NCBI GenBank assembly: GCA_020216805.1
Contig: JAIWNN010000048.1
Location: 1-14,311, forward strand
Direction: 5' to 3'
Source of the DNA: Desulfarculus sp.
Lineage (GTDB): Bacteria > Desulfobacterota > Desulfarculia > Desulfarculales > Desulfarculaceae
DNA: 14,311 nucleotides
A program made the translations under genes and the position numbers. Under the pieces are notes generated by a model. It did not search any database, was not told where the DNA came from, and worked only from the letters and a program-made list of their open reading frames with translations. Each line of letters opens with the position of its first letter. Position 1 is the stretch's first letter. This document shows, piece after piece, positions 1 through 6,696 of the stretch.

Positions 1-234
1 TACGGCAAGCTGGTGGTGGTGACCCACGACGACGGCAGCTCGGCCTATTACGGTCATCTGGACACCATCGAGGTGAGCGTGGGCCAGCGCGTGGCCCAGG
101 GCCAGGGGATGGCCGCGGTCGGACAGACCGGCCTGACCACCGGCCCCCACCTGCATTTCGAGATCCGTGACAGCTCCGGACGGGCCCAGGACCCCCTGCC
201 CCGGTTGGCCCGTGGGCTGAACCAGAGCGCCTAG
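1..234 (+). CDS. M23 (LytM-type) peptidase, 3' end only
   Basis: This is the last 77 residues of a protein whose start lies before the window; the frame is open from base 1. It shows the C-terminal half of an M23 zinc metallopeptidase fold: a GHL motif (visible residues 18-20), a turn with VGQRVAQGQ, and the signature TGPHLHFEI (47-55), whose HxH supplies a catalytic and a metal-binding histidine. The first metal-binding His and Asp of the family would be upstream and cannot be checked. M23 enzymes cut peptide cross-bridges in peptidoglycan. Immediately before flgN-flgK-flgL it is most likely the wall-remodelling enzyme that accompanies or is fused to a FlgJ-like rod protein in Desulfobacterota, but that is inference from position. 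flgN follows after 17 bases, so the two are probably cotranscribed. Confidence 0.88.
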   Translation, partial: YGKLVVVTHDDGSSAYYGHLDTIEVSVGQRVAQGQGMAAVGQTGLTTGPHLHFEIRDSSGRAQDPLPRLARGLNQSA

Positions 235-251
235 CCAAGGAGGGCGAAACC

Positions 252-752
252 ATGACCGCCAACCCCGAGGACCTGAAGCTGATCCAGCAGCACATTGAGG
301 ACGAGGTCGGCTGCTATCGCGAAATGATCCAGGTGGTGGAGCGGGAGCGCGACATCCTGCTCAGCCGAGACCATTCCGGTCTGCCCGAGCAGGCCGAGCA
401 GAAGCTGGCCATCGCCCGCCGCCTGCATCAAAGCCGCCTGGCCCGCCAGGAGGTGATGAGCCGGATATCGCCCGATCCCGCCCGCCCGCTTCGCCTGCGC
501 GATCTGGCCGGGCTTTTGCCCGCGGCCGAGCGCGGGATCTTCCGGGCCTTGCTGCAGCGGGCCCAGTCCCTGGCCGAGAGCTTGACCGCCAAAAACCAGG
601 CCAACGCGCGCTTCGTGCAGGAGGCCCTGGACACGGTGGAGCAACTGATGGACATCCTGAGCGGACGGGACCGGAGCCAGACCTATGATCAGGAAGGCCG
701 GCGCAACGCAACCTCCAGCGGCCCGCCCCGCTTGCTGACCCGCGAGGTGTAG
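252..752 (+). CDS. flgN: Flagellar export chaperone FlgN
   Basis: A 166-residue, charged, probably all-helical protein with no signal peptide or membrane segment. FlgN is the cytoplasmic chaperone that binds the C-termini of FlgK and FlgL and delivers them to the flagellar export gate. Length, the N-terminal helix with a QHIEDEVGCYREMIQVVERERD-type heptad pattern, and position directly before flgK all fit the family, which is poorly conserved in sequence. The ATG is preceded by a strong AAGGAGG-type ribosome binding site at 236-242. The last ~25 residues (after about 140) are Arg/Ser/Pro-rich and probably disordered. flgK starts three bases after the stop. Assignment rests on helical character plus gene order more than on a signature motif. 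Confidence 0.85.
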   Translation: MTANPEDLKLIQQHIEDEVGCYREMIQVVERERDILLSRDHSGLPEQAEQKLAIARRLHQSRLARQEVMSRISPDPARPLRLRDLAGLLPAAERGIFRALLQRAQSLAESLTAKNQANARFVQEALDTVEQLMDILSGRDRSQTYDQEGRRNATSSGPPRLLTREV

Positions 753-755
753 CCC

Positions 756-2501
756 ATGCCGTCCATCTATTCCATGCTGGACATCAGCCGGTGGTCGCTG
801 CAAGCCAGCACCAGCGCGTTGAACACCGTCAGCCACAACGTGGCCAACGTCAGCACCGAAGGCTACACCCGGCAAGCGACCGTCCTGGTCACCCGCAACC
901 CGGAACGCACCGCCGAAGGCTGGTATGGCCACGGCGTGGCCACCAGCACCGTGATCCAATACAGCGACCGCCTGATTCAGAGGCGGCTCACCGACAAGCA
1001 GAGCGACCTGAGCGTATTGGACAGCCGGGTTACCCAGCTCAGCCGTCTCCAGGCCCTGGCCAACGAGGCCGGCGACACCGGCCTGGGCCAGAGCATCACC
1101 GCCTTTTTCAGCGCCTGGCAGGATTTGTCCAACAACCCCGAATCCACCTCGGTGCGCGGCACCCTGGTCGAAACCGCCGCCAACCTGACCAGCCGACTCA
1201 ACAACGTCTATCAGGACGTCAGCGCCATCGCCCACGACATGGACGTCTATCTGTCCCAGGGGGTGTCGCAAGTCAACTATATCTGCCGACGCATCGCCAG
1301 CCTCAACCAGGACATCATGGCCGCCGAGGCGTCCGGGCACACCGCCAACGACTACCGTGACGAGCGCCTGCGCCAGTTGTCGTCCTTAAGCGCGATGATG
1401 AACATCCAGTGGTTCGAGGACGCCCAAGGCTCGGTGACGGTTTTCGCCGGCAACGGACGAACTCTGGTGCAGGGCACCTATCCCCAGCCCAGTGACCAGG
1501 ACCCCCTGGCCTTTCAGGCCGTGCCCGGGTACACCGGCAACCAGATCGTGTCCACGCGGACCGGACAGGTTCTGGGCCTGGAGGACCTGACCGGCGGCCA
1601 GTTGGCGGGTTGGCTCCAGGTGCGCGACGTCGACATCGAAAAGACCAAGGCGTTCCTCGACGATCTGACCACGACCATCGTGGGCCAGGTCAACCTGCTG
1701 CACAGCCAGGGCGCGGGTACGTCCCTTTTCAGCGACGTCACCGGCACCTACAAGAGCGTGGACGACAACACCGGTCTCAACGACCCCAACAACACCCTGC
1801 CCTTCAAGGACCTGCTCAAGAGCGGCGAGCTGGAGATTTGGGTCTACGAGAACGGCACCCGGCGCTCCTACACCGTGAACATCGATCCCAGCCGCACCCT
1901 GACCCAGATCGTCGGCGACATCAACGCGGTGATCAACCCCACCGCCAATCCCACAGTCAACCCTGTGGCATCCATCGTCGACGGCAACCGGCTGCGCATC
2001 GCTGCCCAGGGCGACATCCAGTTCGCTTTTGGCGGCGACAGCAGCGGGCTCCTGGCCGCCATGGGCATCAACACCTTCTTCGACGGCTATTCGGCCAGCA
2101 ACGCTTCGGTCAACGCCGTTGTCAGCGGCAACGTGGGGCTCATCGCCGCCGGACGCATCGCCGCAAACGGCGAGCACACCAAGGGCGACAACAGCAACGC
2201 CCTGGACCTGGCCGACCTCAAGGACGCCGACCTGATGAACAACGGCACCCAGACCATCAACGAGGCGGTCATCGCCTGGTCGGTGGACCTGGGCAGCAAC
2301 ATCGCCAACCTCGATGACAATCGGACCTTCGCCGAGGCCGCCAAGGAAGAGCTTCTGAACCTGCGCGACCAGGTGAGCGCGGTGAGCCTGGACGAGGAGA
2401 TGATCAAGATGATCCAGTTCCAGCGGTCATACCAGATGGCGGCCAAGATGATCGGAGTGGCCGACCAACTGCTGGAGACCTTGCTGACCCTGAAGAACTA
2501 G
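756..2501 (+). CDS. flgK: Flagellar hook-associated protein 1 (FlgK)
   Basis: 581 residues, in the usual range for FlgK (about 450-650). FlgK forms the first junction ring between hook and filament after export through the flagellar secretion system; it has no Sec signal. The N-terminus carries the classic D0 helix with NTVSHNVANVSTEGYTRQ (residues ~23-40), and the C-terminus carries the paired D0 helix with VSLDEEMIKMIQFQRSYQMAAK (~543-564). The middle includes an IxVxENG..YTVNID..TLTQIVGDIN stretch (~350-390) resembling hook IN-type motifs. The sequence FFDGYSASNASVNAVV precedes the usual GDNSNALDLADL segment. A single cysteine (C177) is unusual for an extracellular axial protein. The ATG sits four bases after flgN, with a GAGGTG ribosome binding site inside the end of flgN. 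Confidence 0.97.
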   Translation: MPSIYSMLDISRWSLQASTSALNTVSHNVANVSTEGYTRQATVLVTRNPERTAEGWYGHGVATSTVIQYSDRLIQRRLTDKQSDLSVLDSRVTQLSRLQALANEAGDTGLGQSITAFFSAWQDLSNNPESTSVRGTLVETAANLTSRLNNVYQDVSAIAHDMDVYLSQGVSQVNYICRRIASLNQDIMAAEASGHTANDYRDERLRQLSSLSAMMNIQWFEDAQGSVTVFAGNGRTLVQGTYPQPSDQDPLAFQAVPGYTGNQIVSTRTGQVLGLEDLTGGQLAGWLQVRDVDIEKTKAFLDDLTTTIVGQVNLLHSQGAGTSLFSDVTGTYKSVDDNTGLNDPNNTLPFKDLLKSGELEIWVYENGTRRSYTVNIDPSRTLTQIVGDINAVINPTANPTVNPVASIVDGNRLRIAAQGDIQFAFGGDSSGLLAAMGINTFFDGYSASNASVNAVVSGNVGLIAAGRIAANGEHTKGDNSNALDLADLKDADLMNNGTQTINEAVIAWSVDLGSNIANLDDNRTFAEAAKEELLNLRDQVSAVSLDEEMIKMIQFQRSYQMAAKMIGVADQLLETLLTLKN

Positions 2502-2519
2502 TGCTCCGGGAGTGCCGCC

Positions 2520-4412
2520 ATGCCCATCCGCGTCAACCAGGAAACCTTCTACCGTGCGACGATGTACAGCCTGATGCGCAGCCGCGAGGCCCAGTACACC
2601 CTGAACAACCAGTACAGCAGCGGCAAGCGGGTCAACCAGCCCAGCGACGATCCGGTGGCCTCCATCACCGCCCAGTATTCCCACCGCGGCATGGAAGAGC
2701 TCAGCCAGTACAAGGACAATCTGGGCCATGTCGGGGACTGGCTGAAGCTGAGCGTCAGCGCCATGGAGAAAATGGACGAATTGCTGACCCAGGCCCGCAC
2801 CCTGGCCGAGCAGCTCTCCACCAGCACCTACACCACCCAGCAGCGCCAGAGCTTCGAGGGCCAGGTCAAGGACATCATCGACCAACTGGTTCAACTGGGC
2901 AACACCCAGAGCAACGGCAGCTACATCTTCGCCGGCACGCTCTCGAACACAGCGCCGGTGTTGACCAACCCCGCCGTCGACAACCCGGCGGTGATCGTGG
3001 ACAGCCAGGGCGGCAGCGGGCGGATCTACGGCGCTGGTCAATACACCGGCAAGTACAGTCGCGACCTGCAATTGAGCGTGGACGCGGCCTACGCCGGCGG
3101 CGTCCCCAGCGCCCTGAACCCCATGCGGATCAATTACTCCTACGTGGATGACTATGGCCGCACCGTCACCGGCAGCGTGACCTTGACCGGCACCGGCAGC
3201 GGCAACGGGGTTGAGGTGGGCGACGGACTGCGCATCTACACCGACGAAGGGACCTTTGCGGCCAATGGCTCCTACACCCTGGAGGTTCACCGCCAGCAAG
3301 GCAACAACCAAAGCGTCTACGCCAATCTGGCCAGCAATAGCCGCATGGCCTACAACTACACCCTGGACACGCTCTGGTCGGGGGAGGGCAATTCCGGCGT
3401 CGGCTGGGGCAACCTGCTGGACCAGTTGCGACACTGGCAGGACACGCTGGCCAAGGACTACGAGGTGCAGAAGTACTTCGAGGCGGTGCCGGCGGTCGGC
3501 AACGACCGCGCCAGCAGCGCCCAGTTGCAGGTTTCCGGCGAGTGGGCGGAGTTGGGCGTGCGCGACTACGAATTCTACACCGGCGGACCCATCCAAAGCA
3601 GCGACGCCGACGAGACCGCCCTGCGCAACTACCGCAACTTCACGGTCGACGCGACCTATCCTGGGGGGGCCCCCGCGGCCGACAACCCCATGACCCTGAA
3701 CTACGAGTATTGGGACGGCGCGGCCTGGCAGACGGACGCGGTGGTCGTGACCGGCACCGGCAGCGGCAATCCGGTGAGTCTGGCCGGAGGCTATGGCGCC
3801 ACCATCTATCTGGTGGAGTCAACCTACGCCGCCGGCGACAGCCTCCCTCTGGAGATCTATCCCCCTCTGCCCGCGCCGCCGGCCGCCCTGCCCTCACCCC
3901 TGCCGGAGGACACCGCGGTGACGCCCTCGGCCAGTCAGCCGGTGCGGGTCACTTACACCTACGTGGAGAACGGGCAGCGGCGCTGGAGCAGCGTGGTTTT
4001 CACCGGCACCGGCGACGACCCGGCCAACGTGCTCTCCCTGAACCCGCCGGGCGAGGCCACCCTCAGCTTGAACAAGGGCGCCACCCTCAACGACGGCGAC
4101 ACCTGGTCCCTGACCCTGGAGCAATACCACCAGGGTCAATCCACCAGCCAGGCCATGGTGGCCACGCTTGAAAGTGTTCAGTCCAAGCTGCTAAAGTACA
4201 TCGGCGACGCCGGTGGCAAGCTTAACCGCCTGGAGGCCCGGACTGGATTCCTGGAAAGCGACGTGCTGCGGCTCCATGACCGCCTAACCCGGGTCGAGGA
4301 CGCGGACGTGACCGAGGTGGCCACCCAGTTGGCGAGCTTCCAGACCATGTACCAGGCCACCCTCCAGGCCACGGCCATGGTCTCCGGCAAAACCCTGGCC
4401 GATTACCTATGA
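2520..4412 (+). CDS. flgL: Flagellar hook-associated protein 3 (FlgL), enlarged by a tripled central segment
   Basis: FlgL is the second junction protein, a flagellin homologue that links FlgK to the filament. The N-terminal D0/D1 part (residues 1-~165) has the flagellin-like QYSSGKRVNQPSDDPVAS motif followed by long helices and a GNTQSNGSYIFAGT segment. The C-terminal D1/D0 part (~541-630) ends with TQLASFQTMYQATLQATAMV. At 630 residues it is about twice the enterobacterial FlgL. The extra length is a beta-rich middle with three related segments at residues ~183-260, 374-448 and 473-540, the last two joined by a proline-rich linker (447-462). I saw no cysteine. GGGAG at 2508-2512 lies seven bases before the ATG. 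It follows flgK by 18 bases and is followed by a 55-base gap before csrA that shows no clear signal other than the csrA ribosome binding site. Confidence 0.95.
   Translation: MPIRVNQETFYRATMYSLMRSREAQYTLNNQYSSGKRVNQPSDDPVASITAQYSHRGMEELSQYKDNLGHVGDWLKLSVSAMEKMDELLTQARTLAEQLSTSTYTTQQRQSFEGQVKDIIDQLVQLGNTQSNGSYIFAGTLSNTAPVLTNPAVDNPAVIVDSQGGSGRIYGAGQYTGKYSRDLQLSVDAAYAGGVPSALNPMRINYSYVDDYGRTVTGSVTLTGTGSGNGVEVGDGLRIYTDEGTFAANGSYTLEVHRQQGNNQSVYANLASNSRMAYNYTLDTLWSGEGNSGVGWGNLLDQLRHWQDTLAKDYEVQKYFEAVPAVGNDRASSAQLQVSGEWAELGVRDYEFYTGGPIQSSDADETALRNYRNFTVDATYPGGAPAADNPMTLNYEYWDGAAWQTDAVVVTGTGSGNPVSLAGGYGATIYLVESTYAAGDSLPLEIYPPLPAPPAALPSPLPEDTAVTPSASQPVRVTYTYVENGQRRWSSVVFTGTGDDPANVLSLNPPGEATLSLNKGATLNDGDTWSLTLEQYHQGQSTSQAMVATLESVQSKLLKYIGDAGGKLNRLEARTGFLESDVLRLHDRLTRVEDADVTEVATQLASFQTMYQATLQATAMVSGKTLADYL
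3066..4139 (+). repeat. Three diverged repeats of a beta-rich segment inside flgL
   Basis: Copies lie at 3066-3299, 3639-3863 and 3936-4139. Copy 1 and copy 2 share the order V-D-A-x-Y-x-G-G-x-P, then NPM, an alternating N-Y-x-Y strand, and VTGTGSGN or LTGTGSGN about 20 residues later. Copy 3 keeps only the core: an alternating VRVTYTYVENG strand, VVFTGTG, and a closing strand WSLTLEQ equivalent to YTLEVHR in copy 1. The TGACCGGCACCGGCAGCGGC stretch is identical at DNA level near 3184 and 3749. Copies 1 and 2 are separated by about 113 residues of different sequence, so this is dispersed rather than strictly tandem duplication. Confidence 0.8.
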
Positions 4413-4467
4413 CGCCTGCGGGGAGTCGGCTCCGGATCCACCTTGTCGGCCTAGGCGGAGGTAAGCA

Positions 4468-4713
4468 GTGCTGATACTCACCCGCAAGGTGGGGGAAAGC
4501 ATCACCATCGGAGACGGCTCCATCACCGTGAGCGTGATGGAGGTCAAGGGCCGGCAGGTGCGCCTGGGGATCACCGCCCCGCCGGACACCCCCATCCACC
4601 GCCAGGAGATTTTCGACAAGATCAAGGAAGTGAATCAGCAAGCCGTGGCCTGCCAGGCCGGGGACCTGGATCTGATCAGCGGCTTGCTGGGTGACGGGGG
4701 GCGGGATGACTGA
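4468..4713 (+). CDS. csrA: Carbon storage regulator CsrA (RNA-binding translational regulator)
   Basis: 81 residues, starting at GTG with GGAGG at 4457-4461 six bases upstream. The family start [16 protein letters not shown] is unmistakable. It is followed by [20 protein letters not shown] and HRQEIFDKI, covering the beta strands and the conserved Arg of the RNA-binding face. CsrA is a dimer that binds GGA-containing hairpins in mRNA leaders, usually blocking translation. The protein is about 20 residues longer than the E. coli form; the extra C-terminal tail is typical of CsrA proteins encoded beside fliW, where FliW acts on the C-terminal part. Its last eight bases overlap the likely fliW start, suggesting translational coupling. 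The family predicts control of flagellin or other axial protein mRNA; the target gene is not visible here. Confidence 0.97.
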   Translation: MLILTRKVGESITIGDGSITVSVMEVKGRQVRLGITAPPDTPIHRQEIFDKIKEVNQQAVACQAGDLDLISGLLGDGGRDD

Positions 4714-5161
4714 GGCCATGACCCAAGATGTGCTGAAAGTCGCCACCACCCGCTTCGGCACGGTGGAAGTGCCCGCCGAGCGCATGCTGACCTTCCCGCA
4801 TGGCATGGTGGGGTTCCCGGAGCTGCACCGCTATGTGCTGTTGCACCATCGCGAGGGCTCGCCCTTCCACTGGCTGCAGAGCGTGGACCACCCCGACCTG
4901 GCCTTCGTCCTGGCCAACCCCCTGGTCTTCGACCCCGGCTACCAGGTGGTGCTGGGCAACACCGAAAGCCAGTTGTTGCAGAGCAGCGACGCCCAGAACC
5001 TCCAGGTCTGGGTGGTGGTGACCATTCCCCAGGGAGAGCCGGAAAAGCTGACCGCCAACCTCAAGGCCCCGGTGATCATCAACCTGGAGAACCGCCTGGC
5101 GGCCCAGGTGATCATGGACGATCCCCGCTTCCCTCTGCGCCAGCCCCTGCGCAAGCAATAG
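4706..5161 (+). CDS. fliW: Flagellar assembly factor FliW (CsrA antagonist, flagellin-binding)
   Basis: 151 residues from the chosen ATG at 4706. Typical FliW features are the N-terminal [53 protein letters not shown], and near the end [21 protein letters not shown]. FliW binds either flagellin or CsrA; when flagellin is exported, free FliW relieves CsrA repression, which couples flagellin synthesis to assembly. Other in-frame starts are GTG 4691 and ATG 4718. I prefer 4706 for its G-rich upstream stretch and eight-base overlap with csrA, but 4718, with TGAGG just upstream, is possible and would abolish the overlap. It is the last + strand gene of the flagellar block; flgM converges on it from the other strand. 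Confidence 0.95.
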   Translation: MTEAMTQDVLKVATTRFGTVEVPAERMLTFPHGMVGFPELHRYVLLHHREGSPFHWLQSVDHPDLAFVLANPLVFDPGYQVVLGNTESQLLQSSDAQNLQVWVVVTIPQGEPEKLTANLKAPVIINLENRLAAQVIMDDPRFPLRQPLRKQ

Positions 5162-5183
5162 CCCGGCCAGAGCGAACGACGCC

Positions 5184-5212
5184 AAAAAAACGGCCCCCCG
5201 CGAGGGGGGCCG
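5184..5212 (-). terminator. Rho-independent terminator for the flgM unit
   Basis: A nine-base-pair G+C stem (5191-5199 with 5204-5212) closes a four-base loop. Read on the - strand, it is followed directly by seven T (5190-5184). That orientation serves flgM, which ends at 5240. On the + strand the hairpin is not followed by a T-tract, so it would stop fliW transcripts only weakly. Confidence 0.9.
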
Positions 5213-5239
5213 AAGCGCTTTCAGGCTGGGGTGTTGACG

Positions 5240-5557
5240 TCAGACCAATTCGCGCAGGAAATCCACGATCATGCGCTGAGCCACCTGGTCGGCGTCGACC
5301 TTGTATTCCTGGTTGGCGATGCGCTGCCTGATCTCGGCCACCCGCTGCTCGCGGACGTCGGTGGTGCTGGCCAGGGCCTCGGCCGCCTTGGCCATCTCCC
5401 GACTGCGGCCGGATAGCTCCACCCGGTCGGAGGCTGCGGCCTGGGCCATCTCGCCGGACGAGGTGGCCGCCTTGTCCTCGACCCGGACGCTGGATGAGGC
5501 GCGGTCGCGGTTCTCCACCACCTTGCTGGTCAGGCCTAGGGTTTCCTTGATTTGCAT
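5240..5557 (-). CDS. flgM: Anti-sigma-28 factor FlgM
   Basis: 105 residues. The diagnostic part is the C-terminal sigma-binding region: DVREQRVAEIRQRIANQEY, then KVDADQVAQRMIVDFL. The N-terminal half is Ser/Ala-rich and probably disordered, as in known FlgM. FlgM holds sigma-28 (FliA) inactive in the cytoplasm until the hook is complete and FlgM is exported, which opens late gene expression. AGGAGGG (5570-5564 read on the - strand) precedes the ATG at a normal distance. The gene is second in a unit behind the DVU0524-like gene, and a sigma-28 promoter lies ahead of that gene, which would give the usual negative feedback loop. Convergent with fliW. Confidence 0.95.
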   Translation of the reverse strand: MQIKETLGLTSKVVENRDRASSSVRVEDKAATSSGEMAQAAASDRVELSGRSREMAKAAEALASTTDVREQRVAEIRQRIANQEYKVDADQVAQRMIVDFLRELV

Positions 5558-5583
5558 GGCCTGCCCTCCTTAGTCGGTCCCGA

Positions 5584-5627
5584 CCCCCTCGCCGGGGGCG
5601 GGAACCAGGGGAGCGCCGAAGCGGCGC
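5584..5627 (-). other. Two short stem-loops in the gap before flgM
   Basis: The 72-base gap between the DVU0524-like gene and flgM contains GCGCCG/CGGCGC arms (5613-5618, 5622-5627) around a three-base loop, and a five-pair C/G stem (5584-5588, 5594-5598). Neither has a T-tract, so they are not obvious terminators. They could stabilise or space the mRNA, or be chance in GC-rich DNA. Confidence 0.35.
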
Positions 5628-5629
5628 CA

Positions 5630-6067
5630 CTACACCATGTTTTCGTCCACGATCTGTTGGGTGATGGCGAACAGGCGCTCCTGAAGGTTGGCCGACTCCT
5701 CGGGGCCGAGGGTCGCCACGATTTCGCCGCTGGCCTGGTCCCGCACCAGGAAGCGCAACTGCCCGGTGCTCTCGTCCTGGCTCAGGTCCAATTCGCGGCC
5801 GTACTCCTGGCTCAGTCGCTTCAGCGCCATGTCCTCCACCCCGCCTGGCCCCATGCCCAGACCGGGGGCGCGATATCCGATATTCGAGACGATTTCAGCG
5901 GTTATCTTTTCGATGACCTGCTTGCGGCGGGCCTCGATGCTGATGTTGACCTGGTCGGAAGGGAGGCTTTCGCTGGCCATGCGCCTGCGCGCCAGACGCT
6001 GCCCGCGGCTGAGCTGCTTGGCGTAGGTGCGCAGAATATTCTGCACTTGAAAAGAGGTGATCGTCAT
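5630..6067 (-). CDS. DVU0524-like FlgM-associated protein
   Basis: 145 residues, soluble, no signal peptide. It starts MTITSFQVQNILRTYAKQLSRGQR. A basic helix (LARRRMASES) and SDQVNISIEARRKQVIEKI follow, then a predicted alpha/beta second half with LRFLVRDQASGEIVATLGPEE. I recognise it as the small conserved gene that sits just before flgM in Desulfovibrio (DVU0524 next to flgM); its biochemical role is unknown to me. Pairing with flgM under one sigma-28 promoter suggests a role in late flagellar control, perhaps as a FlgM partner or export factor, but that is inference. The start is supported by a TAG stop four codons upstream in the same frame (an ATG-CAT-TAG mini-ORF lies at 6079-6071). 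The ribosome binding site is unclear: GAAGGG is rather far from the ATG and AGG rather close. Confidence 0.8.
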   Translation of the reverse strand: MTITSFQVQNILRTYAKQLSRGQRLARRRMASESLPSDQVNISIEARRKQVIEKITAEIVSNIGYRAPGLGMGPGGVEDMALKRLSQEYGRELDLSQDESTGQLRFLVRDQASGEIVATLGPEESANLQERLFAITQQIVDENMV

Positions 6068-6094
6068 GACCTAATGCATCCCTTCACCTCTTTT
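6050..6094. repeat. Perfect 11-bp inverted repeat over a promoter, leader and start codon
   Basis: AAAAGAGGTGA (6050-6060) and TCACCTCTTTT (6084-6094) are exact reverse complements separated by 23 bases. The right arm touches the last two bases of the sigma-28 -10 element and covers the expected transcription start. The left arm is codons 3-6 of the DVU0524-like gene. The arms could be a DNA operator or, in a longer transcript, an mRNA hairpin. Confidence 0.7.
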
Positions 6095-6120
6095 ATCGAC
6101 CACTCCGCGCGAAAACTTTA
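6093..6120 (-). promoter_or_regulatory. Sigma-28 (FliA) promoter for the DVU0524-like gene and flgM
   Basis: On the - strand TAAAGTTT (6120-6113) matches the E. coli FliA -35 consensus at 8 of 8 positions. GTCGATAA (6100-6093) matches the -10 consensus GCCGATAA at 7 of 8. The spacer is 12 bases against the usual 11. Transcription would begin near 6086, giving a leader of about 20 bases before the ATG at 6067. Confidence 0.82.
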
Positions 6121-6151
6121 TATTTTTTAGGCCCTGGCGTCAATCTTTTCG

Positions 6152-6180
6152 CCCCCTGGTCCGACTTGTGCCCCAGGGGG
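6152..6180. repeat. 8-bp inverted repeat between divergent genes
   Basis: CCCCCTGG (6152-6159) and CCAGGGGG (6173-6180) are perfect reverse complements with a 13-base spacer. They lie between the - strand sigma-28 promoter and the + strand gene at 6235. Neither side has a T-tract, so an operator is more plausible than a terminator. GC-rich DNA makes chance possible. Confidence 0.4.
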
Positions 6181-6195
6181 AGGTTACGGTATCAT
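6166..6195 (+). promoter_or_regulatory. Possible sigma-70-type promoter for the gene at 6235
   Basis: TTGTGC (6166-6171) and TATCAT (6190-6195) are separated by 18 bases, in the only AT-rich stretch ahead of the gene. Each box matches four of six consensus positions. This is weak evidence, given because the gene is divergently placed and needs its own start. Confidence 0.25.
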
Positions 6196-6234
6196 TATAG
6201 TGCTTCCAGGGACACGGCGCCGCAGGGAAATGCC

Positions 6235-6696
6235 ATGCCGGCTTCTATCCACAGCCTGGCGACCCCTGGCGCGGCCCCATATGCCAACGGTGGCGGCCGC
6301 GAGGCCCCGGACTGTGCCGCGCAACCGGGGCAGGCGGTGACCAGTCACAGTTGGAGCCTGAGCACCGGCGGCTTCAGCCTGGACTTCACCTGGCGGCGGG
6401 TGGAAAATCTGGCGGGGGAGAAGGCGGGCTCATCCCAGACCACCCCGGCCGCCATGCCGGTTCCCAGCCAGGCGGCCAACGCCATCGCTCCCGCCAAGCC
6501 GCGGCAGAGCTTCCAGGAAATTCTGCGACGTCGCCAGCTTAGCCAATTACTGCTGGCATCCGACCACCCACCGCAGGGCCGCCAACCCCTGTTGATGGCC
6601 AGCCAGCCATCCCCGCCTCAACCTGGACCGGTATGCCGGGCCTATGCCCAGACCATGGGTCCGCTCGGCGGACCCGGATGCAATTTCAGCGCTTAA
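6235..6696 (+). CDS. Unrecognised small protein, divergent from the flgM unit
   Basis: 153 residues from the ATG at 6235, which has AGGGA (6224-6228) six bases upstream; the open frame runs back to 6166 but has no better start. I do not recognise the family. Two stretches look ordered: SWSLSTGGFSLDFTWRRVE (about residues 39-57), an alternating polar/apolar likely beta pair, and a basic helix SFQEILRRRQLSQLLLASD (about 98-116). The rest is rich in Ala, Pro, Gln and Gly and probably disordered. There is no signal peptide or membrane segment. Three cysteines (near residues 23, 135 and 149) are scattered. Position between flagellar regulators and the sugar-transfer operon hints at a flagella-linked role, but nothing in the sequence proves one. 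GC content and frame openness support a real gene. Confidence 0.6.
   Translation: MPASIHSLATPGAAPYANGGGREAPDCAAQPGQAVTSHSWSLSTGGFSLDFTWRRVENLAGEKAGSSQTTPAAMPVPSQAANAIAPAKPRQSFQEILRRRQLSQLLLASDHPPQGRQPLLMASQPSPPQPGPVCRAYAQTMGPLGGPGCNFSA

Noticed and set aside
1284..1286. Lone cysteine in FlgK as a functional site
   Set aside because: Unusual for an axial protein, but a single residue with no partner cysteine gives no basis for a function.
231..1340. 369-residue open frame on the - strand
   Set aside because: Antisense to flgN and flgK, with Gly/Val/Ala-rich product and no recognisable domain; the sense genes are certain.
1610..2317. 235-residue + strand frame within flgK
   Set aside because: Arg/His/Gln-rich product in the wrong frame of a well-supported gene.
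2427..3596. 389-residue open frame on the - strand
   Set aside because: Antisense to flgK/flgL and explained by their codon pattern.
6166..6234. Upstream extension of the 6235 gene
   Set aside because: The extra 23 residues begin at a non-ATG codon inside an inverted repeat and possible promoter; the ATG at 6235 has AGGGA upstream.
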